A DNA stretch of 19,015 bases from NCBI GenBank assembly GCA_005656395.1, contig SRSI01000064.1, positions 1-19,015 of the forward strand, written 5' to 3'. Below, piece by piece: positions 10,261 through 17,486 of the stretch. Position 1 is the first letter of the stretch; each line of letters starts with the position of its first letter. The DNA comes from Strongyloides papillosus. Lineage: Eukaryota; Nematoda; Chromadorea; Rhabditida; Strongyloididae. The translations under genes and the position numbers were made by a program. The notes beneath the pieces were generated by a model. The model worked only from the letters and a program-made list of their open reading frames with translations, searched no databases and had not been told where the DNA came from.

Positions 10261-10437
10261 TTAAAGTTCAAACATGAACATGTAGATATATGATGCAATA
10301 TTCCATTCATCTTTCTCTCGATCTTCATTTTTAACATAAACTACTATGTTACTTGAATGTTTATCAACATATGGTGAAGGATTCTCCAGCCCTCTAGACT
10401 TAGTCTTCTTGGAGCACTTTTTCGATAGATAAAATTA
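10261..10437 (-). pseudogene. Possible CUB-domain tail of a second astacin-like gene
   Basis: A 57-codon open stretch on the minus strand without an ATG contains PSPYVDKHSSNIVVYVKNED followed by REKDEWNIASYIY and a stop at 10261-10263. The pattern (Pro-rich turn, SSN, alternating hydrophobic strand, then DEW) resembles the last strands of a CUB domain. Because it lies upstream of the catalytic remnant on the same strand, it would belong to a preceding, tandem copy rather than to the same gene. This is inference from pattern only, and no splice signals or start support it. Confidence 0.3.
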
Positions 10438-10612
10438 AATTATTTTTTGCACCATAAACATATGCATTCCGAAATTGGTAATGATACAAATATAATAGCA
10501 AAAAAATTTGCTTCATATTGAATGTAAAATAAAAAACTACATTAATGTAATTTTAAACTATAATATACCATTTTTCCAATAATAAAAACATTACTAACTA
10601 AATACTAGTAAT

Positions 10613-10634
10613 GTACAATTCGATTGCTTTAAAC
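10613..10634. repeat. Left target-site duplication of the non-LTR element
   Basis: The 22-base sequence starting GTACAATTCGATTGCTTT recurs at 18423-18443 with one T fewer. It borders the 5'-truncated LINE on its left. A duplication of this length is typical of target-primed reverse transcription. Confidence 0.8.
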
Positions 10635-11326
10635 TTTATGGATTATCCAAAGAAGAAAAATCAAGAATGAAAAAGTACCGGAAGCTTTGTAGAAATATCA
10701 AATCTTTTGAACCTGAAATTTTAAAAGTTGAAGTTCTAAAAGCTATAAACTGCTCTGATAAAGGCAAACAACCTGGTCTAGATGGAATTGTTGGTTATCT
10801 ATTGAAATATATGGCTAAATCAGACAAGGTACTGGATTTTATCACTCTCCTTTTCAACTTGTGCTGGAAAACAATGGAATTTCCCACATCTTGGAAATTA
10901 ACTAAAGTGGCTCTTATTTTTAAAAAGGGATCTCGTCAGAATATTAAGAATTACCGTTTAATATCAATTGTATCCCATGTTTACAAGAGTTTTATTAGAA
11001 TTTGGATGGATAGAGTTAATAATACAGCTAAAATCCTCAAATAAGATCTTATCAAATGGGTTTCAGAGAAAAGCGATCCTGTATTAATGCAATTAGTTGT
11101 CTAGAAAATCTTATAAGTGTAAGGCATGAATTTAATCTTCCTACGATCTTAGGATTTTTAGATTTCTCCAAAGCATATGATAGAGTGTATAAGGAAATGT
11201 TGTTTAAAATTTTAATTTCTTCAAATAACGTTCCATTGCATCTAGTTAAAATTCTGGACAGTCTATATTCTAGCAATTATTTTATGTTTGACCCAGAATA
11301 TGGTAAAAAGATTAAATGCAGGGTAT
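10635..11326 (+). pseudogene. RTE-like non-LTR retrotransposon, reverse transcriptase 5' part (decayed)
   Basis: The frame from about 10635 to 11044 reads the N-terminal RT region of LINE elements: GKQPGLDGIVGYLLK, then FPTSWKLTKVALIFKKGS and NIKNYRLISIVSHVYKSF (motifs 0 to 2). A frameshift near 11040 continues into the frame from 11047 with MGFREKRSCINAI and the motif-A segment GFLDFSKAYDRV, whose first Asp is the expected catalytic residue. The endonuclease domain upstream is absent, so the element is 5' truncated, its start abutting the target duplication. The order of motifs best fits the RTE clade, common in nematodes; another LINE clade is possible. The frame runs to 11326, where the LTR element interrupts it. 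Confidence 0.78.
11323..11326. repeat. Left 4-bp target duplication (GTAT) of the LTR element
   Basis: GTAT at 11323-11326 directly precedes the left LTR and recurs at 17483-17486 directly after the right LTR. Dropping the element and one copy leaves the LINE reading frame continuous (GTA is a codon at 11323 and again at 17483), which confirms the boundaries. Confidence 0.88.
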
Positions 11327-11546
11327 TAAAAAAAGTTAGTAAAATACGTTTATTTTTAATATTAAGAAATCAAACAGGATTTCTCAATCTTTTAAGTAAG
11401 AAAAGTGTTATATTTATTTTAAATTTATTCTTTATATATTTTTCTTTTATGTTGCATTTCCCAAGCCTCCATTAGCTTGGATTATGCAACATGTTTTCGT
11501 TACTTTATTTTGTTTATTCCATTAACATATTTTACATATCTTTACA
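11327..11546 (-). repeat. 3' LTR (left copy), 220 bp
   Basis: It matches 17263-17482 except at two positions (near 11511, G against A, and near 11539, T against C on the plus strand). It contains the stop codon of the main frame (11532-11534), 13 bases inside its start. It also carries the hairpin at 11451-11490. Confidence 0.95.
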
Positions 11547-14500
11547 TCCCTCTTTTCCCCCCTTTTCCAGTCCTTCAGGGATAAACTTTTTAAGTTGGGA
11601 AACATGAATCCACTCCTTTTTTCGTCCTTTCTTTATCAATGCCCTTTGATGTTCATCTACTTGTAAAACCTCATATGGCCCTTCCCAGGGGCTTAACTTC
11701 CCTCTTTTGTCTACCATTCTTTTTCTCAAAACTAACTGTTTAGGTTGTAAATTAATTTCAAAGTTTTCAGTTCCTTTCGCTTTTTCCCAAGATTTTCTAT
11801 GGTGATTCATCCATGTTTCTTGAAGTTTGGATATATTTTCCTCCCATTTTCTTATGTCTTCGTTATATTTTGACTTCACTAATATATTTTCTTGAGATAT
11901 ATTTGGGTTGGTTAGCCTTCCAAACATAAGATACGATGGTGTCATTTTTGTTTTCGGATGCACTAGGTTATTGTAGCAGCACGCTGTAACTTTTACAGTC
12001 TCGTCCCATTCGTCATCTTGATACATTCTAATAGCCTCATTAAAATTTCTATTCATCCTTTCCACTAACCCATTTGATTGATGATGATTCGGTGTGGTCA
12101 AATGATGGCTTATTCCCAATGCCTTGGTAAAGTTTTCAAATTCTAACGATGTGAAACAAGTTCCTCTATCAGTGACTATTTTCTTTGGACATCCAAATTT
12201 AAAGATTATGTTCTCCATAATAGTTTCAATAATCTCTTCTGACGACAATCGCTTCACCGGACCAACTATTACAAACCTAGTTAGTGAATCTACAGCTACC
12301 ATCATTGCTATGTTGCCGCTTGATGTCTTTCTTCCCGGTTGTAGTAAGTCTATGTGTACTTTTCCCAATGGTATTGCTCCGACTTCTGGTATTTGAGGCT
12401 TACTCTTAATTAAATATCCAGGAATAGTTTTATTCTTTTGACAAATTAAACAACTTTTGGCTAATTCTTTGTAATCTTCTTCAATGGTATCCCAAAACAT
12501 AGCTTGTATTAATTTTTCTTTTACCTTTTCCCATCCCATATGTCCGCCAAATAGCGGATGCTTGTGAAACTCTTCAATATAATTCTTTTGAACTGAAACC
12601 GTTGGGATAATTCCTAATACCATATTTCCTGACATTTTATAATATCGTTCTTTACTAAATATTGCTTTCTCTTCCTTCACCCATTGTTCATATTTTGTCT
12701 CTTCATCATTTGTGTATCTCCATTCCTTCCTCCCCCACGGCAATTCCAAAAGGGAAACCATATTTACCCTTACTGAGGGATGTCTGGATAAATAGTCAGC
12801 AACAACATTTTCACCCCCGGGTTGATATCGAATTGTCGCTTTGTATTGCATTAATCGGAGTTGGTATCTGGCCAGTTTACCTTGTAACTGTCGAGATCCA
12901 AACAAAGACAACAAAGGCTGATGATCTGTATAAATAGTTATTGGCATTCCAATAATATAGGGATCCAGTTGAGAGAGTGCCCAAACAATAGCGAGAGCTT
13001 CTAAATGTATCGGAGGATAGTTACTTTCAAACTTATTAATTGATCTCGAGATGTAAGTAATAACTTTTAATTCAGGTTGTCGTTGAAACAGAACTGCCCC
13101 AAGGCCTGCGTAACTCGCATCTGTAAACAAAAGAAATTCACCTTCTGCTTTTGGAGCACTAAGTATCGGAGCTGTCATTAAACATTTTTTTAAAGTCTCG
13201 AAAGCTGCAGTACAGGTATCCGTCCAGATAAAAGGCACATCTTTTCTAAGCAAAAGGCGTAGCGGTTCTGATATCGTCGCAAAATCTTTTATAAATCGTC
13301 TAAAAAAATTCAGCATGCCCAAAAATCCTCGTAATTTGCGTATATTATCTGGAGCTGTCATATTCGAAATAGCCTTTGTCTTCTCAGGATCCGGAGAAAT
13401 ACCATCTATAGATACCACAAATCCCAAATATTTCAACTGTCTAACACCAAACCGACTTTTGTCCATCCTTAATTTCAACCCCGAATCTATAATACGATGA
13501 AAAAATTCTTTTAATATACGCAAATGCTTCTCTTCCGTATTTGAAAAAACAATGATATCGTCAATATATACTAAAATCGACGATCGCATATCCGAAAAAA
13601 TGTGATCCATTATTCGTTGGAATGTACCCGGACTGCCACTGAGACCCATCGGTGTCGTGACATACTCAAACACCCCCCATGGTGAGTTGAAAGCAGTTAA
13701 CCATCGTGAAGATTCGTCTAAGGGAATTTGATGAAACCCAGATGCAACATCAAACACTGACAGATAGCGAAATTGGCACACTTTATTCAACAAATCTTCA
13801 ATGTGTGGGATGCAGGGTACTTCCAAATAAGAACATGTGTTTAATTGACGGTAATCTACCACAAAGCGATCCGATCCGTTTGGCTTGGGAACTATAAGAT
13901 AGCGTGAAGTACATGTAGATTTTGAATGTTGGATAATTCCTGATTTCAACATTCCTTGTATAAGCTTATAAGCCTTTTCCTGCATAATCGGGGAATGTCG
14001 TGGTACACCTGAAATAGGCAATTTACCATTTTCTTTAAGCATTATTTCATGTTTAATTGGTCCTGAATATCTTCCAATATCTTCTTCATTATGAATAAAA
14101 GCTGCCTTACAACGAAAAAGCATTTGTGTCAAGAGCTGCTGATTTTTTTCAGAAAATTGAGTATCCGCTAAATTAGCCTTGATTAATGCTTCAGTATGTG
14201 GTAAAGGATCCCAAATCGCCAGATCGTTGATTAGCTCATCAGGCATATCTAACTCCTCTGCAACAACGGCCTCCGGTTCAGGTCCAATTAATGTATCATC
14301 TAATGATCTAACACACCAAATCCAGGTTTTGACTGTATCCCATAATTCAGACGGTGATAAATATGAAACTCGTGAAATCTGATCTAATGGGTGACGCGTA
14401 TTACCAAGTTGAATAATGTTTGAGGATAATTTGAAAGTGACCGGAAAATTGGCTTTATCCAGGTATTCTAAAGCATCGGAGCCTAACAACACATCTTGAT

Positions 14501-16502
14501 GCAATTTTTCCATTATCAAGAGCGGAATTTCTATCTTTTTTGTATTGAATACGAACTTTACCTTGCATTGACCAATCGCCAGGATAGGATTATTGTTGAA
14601 GTCTTGTGCAATTTTTGTAGGTTGAGCAAATGTATGTATATCTTTAAATTCCGAAAGACAATCTTTTCTTATAAAAGATACACACGCCCCTGAATCAATA
14701 AGACATTTCACTATCTTTGTCGACGAATTCTGAGCGATATACAGATTCACAAAAGGTTGTTTTCCTTGAAGCGGACCTATCGAAGAAACTTGTGTACTTC
14801 CCAAATTAGACAATACCACCACCTCTGAAAGGGATGATAAGATTGTTTTCCGTTGACGTTGACGTATTCTCCTTTTCCTAAAATTTGCTCTGCATTTTTG
14901 AACAGCCTTCCATATTTTCCACCCTAAAAGTGCAAACAAAATCAGCAATACAATTCCCAAAACTCCAAGGACAACATTTTGTACCCATATCCAAATGGAT
15001 GTACCATATGTAGACAACCCAGAAAGAAGCGAAAAATTTTCCGTCCAACTCCATTGATTTTCGGTTTTCTCATTAGTAGTTTGAAACTCGGTAACCTCCT
15101 CCGGTGACAATTGTGTGCATGGGTGACCTACTGAATATTCATGAATATAGCCATCGTTATCCACAAATTGTAGGCGTCCATCTACCAGAACAGGTAATCG
15201 CGTGTAACAAACATTCATATATTTATAGTCAGAGAAGATTGATTCAGGAGTTATTTGTCTACACTGTTGTACATAAAAAAAATTATTATGTAGTGAAGCT
15301 CTCACATCTTTCCTATGTAGTAAAATTCTTACTTTTTCTGAAGGGTCAATAGTGTGCGTGATTGCTTCATATTCAAGATTGCTTTTATTACAGGCGTCCA
15401 CAAAGAACGGTGTAACATATTGTTGTATCAAGGAATAAGTTAAAGAACGAAAAACACCAAGTTTCCTAGAATTAGCATAATGTATTTGAAAGACATTTAC
15501 AAAAAGTGCATCCCACTGGACCTTATTTAAGTCAGACACAACCAAACCAGCCTTATATAACAGTAACTGAGCTGCAACACCCCTCACCTGTTTATCCATA
15601 TTTGATGGAAAGTGTGGGGGGTTATCGTAAACTGAATCGGAAATAGTAGCTTGAGCCCATACCGGATCTTCTAATTGTGCCACATAACCTTTACTTAACT
15701 CCGACACATTTTGATTACACCAGTTCAGCGAGCCCGGCAATTTATACAACAATTCGGGTAACTCCTGCAATATGACAATTAATTTTTGACTCACTGCCAA
15801 CAACGCCAGCTCCTTTTTGCAAGTCTTATCCGAAATCTTGTACAAATAACGTGATTCTAAATGCCATTGATGCCTTATTAAACAATGCTGTTTCTGAGGG
15901 GCAGCCATAGTCCAATTAGCCATTGAAACATTGTTACAATCTAGAATATGAGTTACTCCCCCCACCATTGTAACCATACCAAAAAACAACAAAAGCCATG
16001 TTGTCCAACTACGTGCATTGTCACGCTTCTGCATAGGTGAGGCTAAAAAAATACGGGGTACCACAAAACCCTTAAATTCCATTATTTGTTCCTCTCCAAA
16101 CTCATCAGCGGATTTGCTTCGTATGTCTGTATGTTCATCAGGTATTGGATTGATAATGTTAATACGAGAATTGTTAAATCCTGGGCGATTTGGTTTTGTT
16201 TGATAAGCGGTTGGTTTGTCCTTATATCCTCCCGATCTGTATTGGTGAGACGGCAGATTATCCGGACGTTGCCAACGGCCCAGACGTTCCTTTTCACGTA
16301 TAATCAATTCCCCTGCTCTATCCTTAATTTCTAACAGTGTCAATTTGTTGACATACGGTTCCAATTGCTCTCCGACTTTCCGTGGTAAAGTATAAAGAAA
16401 TTCCATTTTCATCAGAGTTTGAAAGGATTGTTCACATCTTTGTAGTTCATACGATGAAGTACCTTTGGTTCCCACCATTGTATTTCCCAAAATTGTAGAC
16501 AT
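11532..16502 (-). CDS. Gag C-terminal part / envelope-like / protease / RT / RNase H / integrase polyprotein
   Basis: There are 1656 codons without a stop from the first ATG after the gag stop; the same frame extends upstream through gag. Residues 1-150: gag remainder, with a basic, Gln/Asn-rich end and no CCHC zinc knuckle. 157-552: envelope-like segment (own entry). 580-690: retropepsin with DSGA (Asp603) and LLGSDAL. About 820-1045: RT with FDVASGFHQIPL (Asp918) and YIDDIIVF (Asp981-982). 1085-1240: RNase H with TDAS (Asp1128), Glu1168 and TDHQPL (Asp1193). About 1305-1656: integrase with His1315/His1321 and C1351xxC1354, then Asp1385, Asp1445 and Glu1481 (35 residues between the last two) and a GPY/F-type tail around GPYEVLQV. 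All catalytic residues are present. The stop lies inside the 3' LTR. Copy and insertion of the element are the expected roles. Confidence 0.93.
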   Translation of the reverse strand: MSTILGNTMVGTKGTSSYELQRCEQSFQTLMKMEFLYTLPRKVGEQLEPYVNKLTLLEIKDRAGELIIREKERLGRWQRPDNLPSHQYRSGGYKDKPTAYQTKPNRPGFNNSRINIINPIPDEHTDIRSKSADEFGEEQIMEFKGFVVPRIFLASPMQKRDNARSWTTWLLLFFGMVTMVGGVTHILDCNNVSMANWTMAAPQKQHCLIRHQWHLESRYLYKISDKTCKKELALLAVSQKLIVILQELPELLYKLPGSLNWCNQNVSELSKGYVAQLEDPVWAQATISDSVYDNPPHFPSNMDKQVRGVAAQLLLYKAGLVVSDLNKVQWDALFVNVFQIHYANSRKLGVFRSLTYSLIQQYVTPFFVDACNKSNLEYEAITHTIDPSEKVRILLHRKDVRASLHNNFFYVQQCRQITPESIFSDYKYMNVCYTRLPVLVDGRLQFVDNDGYIHEYSVGHPCTQLSPEEVTEFQTTNEKTENQWSWTENFSLLSGLSTYGTSIWIWVQNVVLGVLGIVLLILFALLGWKIWKAVQKCRANFRKRRIRQRQRKTILSSLSEVVVLSNLGSTQVSSIGPLQGKQPFVNLYIAQNSSTKIVKCLIDSGACVSFIRKDCLSEFKDIHTFAQPTKIAQDFNNNPILAIGQCKVKFVFNTKKIEIPLLIMEKLHQDVLLGSDALEYLDKANFPVTFKLSSNIIQLGNTRHPLDQISRVSYLSPSELWDTVKTWIWCVRSLDDTLIGPEPEAVVAEELDMPDELINDLAIWDPLPHTEALIKANLADTQFSEKNQQLLTQMLFRCKAAFIHNEEDIGRYSGPIKHEIMLKENGKLPISGVPRHSPIMQEKAYKLIQGMLKSGIIQHSKSTCTSRYLIVPKPNGSDRFVVDYRQLNTCSYLEVPCIPHIEDLLNKVCQFRYLSVFDVASGFHQIPLDESSRWLTAFNSPWGVFEYVTTPMGLSGSPGTFQRIMDHIFSDMRSSILVYIDDIIVFSNTEEKHLRILKEFFHRIIDSGLKLRMDKSRFGVRQLKYLGFVVSIDGISPDPEKTKAISNMTAPDNIRKLRGFLGMLNFFRRFIKDFATISEPLRLLLRKDVPFIWTDTCTAAFETLKKCLMTAPILSAPKAEGEFLLFTDASYAGLGAVLFQRQPELKVITYISRSINKFESNYPPIHLEALAIVWALSQLDPYIIGMPITIYTDHQPLLSLFGSRQLQGKLARYQLRLMQYKATIRYQPGGENVVADYLSRHPSVRVNMVSLLELPWGRKEWRYTNDEETKYEQWVKEEKAIFSKERYYKMSGNMVLGIIPTVSVQKNYIEEFHKHPLFGGHMGWEKVKEKLIQAMFWDTIEEDYKELAKSCLICQKNKTIPGYLIKSKPQIPEVGAIPLGKVHIDLLQPGRKTSSGNIAMMVAVDSLTRFVIVGPVKRLSSEEIIETIMENIIFKFGCPKKIVTDRGTCFTSLEFENFTKALGISHHLTTPNHHQSNGLVERMNRNFNEAIRMYQDDEWDETVKVTACCYNNLVHPKTKMTPSYLMFGRLTNPNISQENILVKSKYNEDIRKWEENISKLQETWMNHHRKSWEKAKGTENFEINLQPKQLVLRKRMVDKRGKLSPWEGPYEVLQVDEHQRALIKKGRKKEWIHVSQLKKFIPEGLEKGGKEGCKDM
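11547..11568 (-). promoter_or_regulatory. Polypurine tract
   Basis: On the minus strand, GGAAAAGGGGGGAAAAGAGGGA abuts the first base of the 3' LTR (TGTAAAG). This is the usual primer site for plus-strand DNA synthesis. It overlaps the end of the coding frame. Confidence 0.9.
14824..14834 (-). promoter_or_regulatory. Splice-acceptor-like site after the envelope-like segment
   Basis: On the minus strand, ATCCCTTTCAG followed by AGGTGG matches the nematode acceptor consensus (T-rich plus TTTCAG, then purine). The junction falls after the first base of codon 560, between the basic tail of the envelope-like segment and protease. Use of the site is not shown. Confidence 0.35.
14847..16034 (-). other. 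Envelope-like type I membrane glycoprotein segment located between gag and protease
   Basis: This covers residues 157-552 of the large frame. Met157 begins a classic signal peptide: basic n-region (QKRDNAR), hydrophobic core WLLLFFGMVTMVGGV, then the ectodomain. The ectodomain has eight cysteines (189, 207, 228, 262, 371, 414, 432, 462), an even number suited to four disulfides, and five N-glycosylation sequons (Asn191, 196, 265, 372, 489). A 28-residue hydrophobic anchor lies at about 504-531, followed by a strongly basic tail (RKRRIRQRQRK). I see no RxK/RR furin site. The form is that of a viral-type surface glycoprotein, but I cannot assign it to a known fusion-protein class by eye. In known env-bearing LTR elements this gene follows pol. 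Here it precedes protease, with no stop on either side. It might instead be a membrane domain of unrelated origin. Confidence 0.75.
16043..16053 (-). promoter_or_regulatory. Splice-acceptor-like site just before the envelope-like ATG
   Basis: On the minus strand, GTATTTTTTTAG ends 8 bases before the ATG at 16034-16032 (Met157). A transcript spliced here, in cis or by spliced-leader addition, would have that ATG first. The junction falls after the first base of codon 154, the same phase as the second acceptor-like site at 14825. Confidence 0.4.
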
Positions 16503-16574
16503 AGAAATACCACATGTCGCTACCGTCTTAGTTAAAAATGCTGTAAAATGTTTTTCAAAATCCTCATTGTCCTT

Positions 16575-17234
16575 TTAAAAGCGTAGTCGTTCTCTGTTTG
16601 CCCTCATTTGATTCATAGGAGTATCTAGTTTGCCTGCAATGTAATTTACCGCTTCTTTGTAAGTCATATCGGAAAGTCCATAATAATGTATCGCAGCACG
16701 ATACAGTTGGGAAGGTCTGCCACTTAGGAAATTATCCAAAAATAGCAGCTTCATACGATTTCTTTCCCGCAAATCGTCCATTGCATGAGCTTTATCCATT
16801 GCCAATTCATATCTTTCACACCATAACGTAAATTCAGTTGAGTTTTGAGCGGTACAATTTTGTAATTTATCCAAAAATGCTGTATTATGGTAGCGGTAAA
16901 CAGGAGAGTTGGTTTCCGTACCATAGTTCGCATATTCCTTGGGTTCGTGTCGAGATAACGGTATTCCTTGATGAATTTCGGTTTTAACTAATTTGGTTAT
17001 AGGCATGTCCCATTCATGTGTAGTGGTGTCTGTAGCAGAGTCAAGAAGGTGCACGGAAGGTTTCCGTTTCGTAGTAGATGTATTCATATTTCTCAAACTG
17101 TCGATTAATGTCATAGCAGCGTCGTATTCTTCATTTGCCCAGTGATTTGTTAAAGTAGTTTCGGTATCAGCATTCAGCAATCCAGCGTTTTTCAATTGAT
17201 CCAGTAAATTCTTAAAGTCCGTTTCCTTATTCAT
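16575..17234 (-). CDS. Gag N-terminal part, ended by an in-frame stop
   Basis: 219 residues from the first ATG after the primer-binding site (17234). The preceding in-frame TTG at 17246 is a less likely start. The segment has an acidic, helical N-terminus, a basic patch near TKRKPSVHLL, then a capsid-like helical region with the pattern FTLWCERYELAMDKAHAMDD and RMKLLFLDNFLSGRPSQLYR typical of Ty3/Gypsy gag. It stops at TAA (16575-16577). The next codons continue the same frame for 24 residues to the ATG at 16502 and read as the rest of the capsid, so the stop lies within the capsid rather than at a gag-pol border. It is either a recent nonsense change or a read-through site; I favour nonsense. 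Confidence 0.75.
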   Translation of the reverse strand: MNKETDFKNLLDQLKNAGLLNADTETTLTNHWANEEYDAAMTLIDSLRNMNTSTTKRKPSVHLLDSATDTTTHEWDMPITKLVKTEIHQGIPLSRHEPKEYANYGTETNSPVYRYHNTAFLDKLQNCTAQNSTEFTLWCERYELAMDKAHAMDDLRERNRMKLLFLDNFLSGRPSQLYRAAIHYYGLSDMTYKEAVNYIAGKLDTPMNQMRANRERLRF

Positions 17235-17249
17235 TGTTGAGTTCAAAAA

Positions 17250-17262
17250 GGGGTAACCTCCA
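17250..17262 (-). promoter_or_regulatory. Primer-binding site
   Basis: On the minus strand, TGGAGGTTACCCC starts at the first base after the 5' LTR. The leading TGG pairs with a tRNA CCA end. The pairing tRNA is not one I recognise from the usual Lys, Ser or Leu primers. Match to the host tRNA set would identify it. Confidence 0.75.
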
Positions 17263-17365
17263 TAAAAAAAGTTAGTAAAATACGTTTATTTTTAATATTA
17301 AGAAATCAAACAGGATTTCTCAATCTTTTAAGTAAGAAAAGTGTTATATTTATTTTAAATTTATT

Positions 17366-17374
17366 CTTTATATA
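17366..17374 (-). promoter_or_regulatory. Candidate TATA box of the LTR promoter
   Basis: TATATAAAG on the minus strand, about 100 bp before the LTR end, is placed suitably for transcription start inside the LTR. A/T richness makes this a moderate call. Confidence 0.45.
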
Positions 17375-17386
17375 TTTTTCTTTTAT

Positions 17387-17426
17387 GTTGCATTTCCCAA
17401 GCCTCCATTAGCTTGGATTATGCAAC
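17387..17426 (-). repeat. Hairpin in the LTR
   Basis: Two nested stems: GTTGCAT pairs with ATGCAAC, and CCAAGC pairs with GCTTGG, with an 8-base loop and 3-base internal bulges. It is conserved exactly in the other LTR (11451-11490). It lies in U3, upstream of the TATA-like box, so it would be in the RNA 3' end. Confidence 0.7.
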
Positions 17427-17482
17427 ATGTTTTCGTTACTTTATTTTATTTATTCCATTAACATATTTTACATACCTTTACA

Positions 17483-17486
17483 GTAT
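17483..17486. repeat. Right 4-bp target duplication (GTAT) of the LTR element
   Basis: Second copy of the GTAT at 11323-11326, directly outside the right LTR. Confidence 0.88.

Larger units (their letters stand above)
11327..17482 (-). mobile_element. Ty3/Gypsy-class LTR retrotransposon with an internal envelope-like module, 6156 bp
   Basis: The element lies on the minus strand: 5' LTR 17263-17482, primer-binding site 17250-17262, gag start 17234, main frame to 11532, polypurine tract 11547-11568, 3' LTR 11327-11546. The LTRs are both 220 bp and differ by two substitutions, so the insertion is young. It starts with TG and ends with TA, and is flanked by GTAT. Pol order is protease, RT, RNase H, integrase, the order of Metaviridae (Ty3/Gypsy) and not of copia. 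What is odd is a signal-peptide-bearing, membrane-anchored glycoprotein-like segment between gag and protease in the same frame. The only coding lesion seen is one stop within gag. Confidence 0.93.
17263..17482 (-). repeat. 5' LTR (right copy), 220 bp
   Basis: Same as the left copy apart from two substitutions. Read on the minus strand it begins TGTAAAGG and ends CTTTTTTTA. It includes AATAAA-type signals, a hairpin at 17387-17426 and a TATA-like box at 17366-17374, all in the order expected of a U3 promoter. Confidence 0.95.

Noticed and set aside
12124..16334. Several plus-strand open frames of 60-91 codons.
   Set aside because: All lie opposite the long conserved pol frame and have no motifs of their own; they are shadows.
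16082..16933. Minus-strand open frames of 60-71 codons overlapping gag and the envelope-like start in other frames.
   Set aside because: They show no motifs and overlap the better supported frame; most likely chance.
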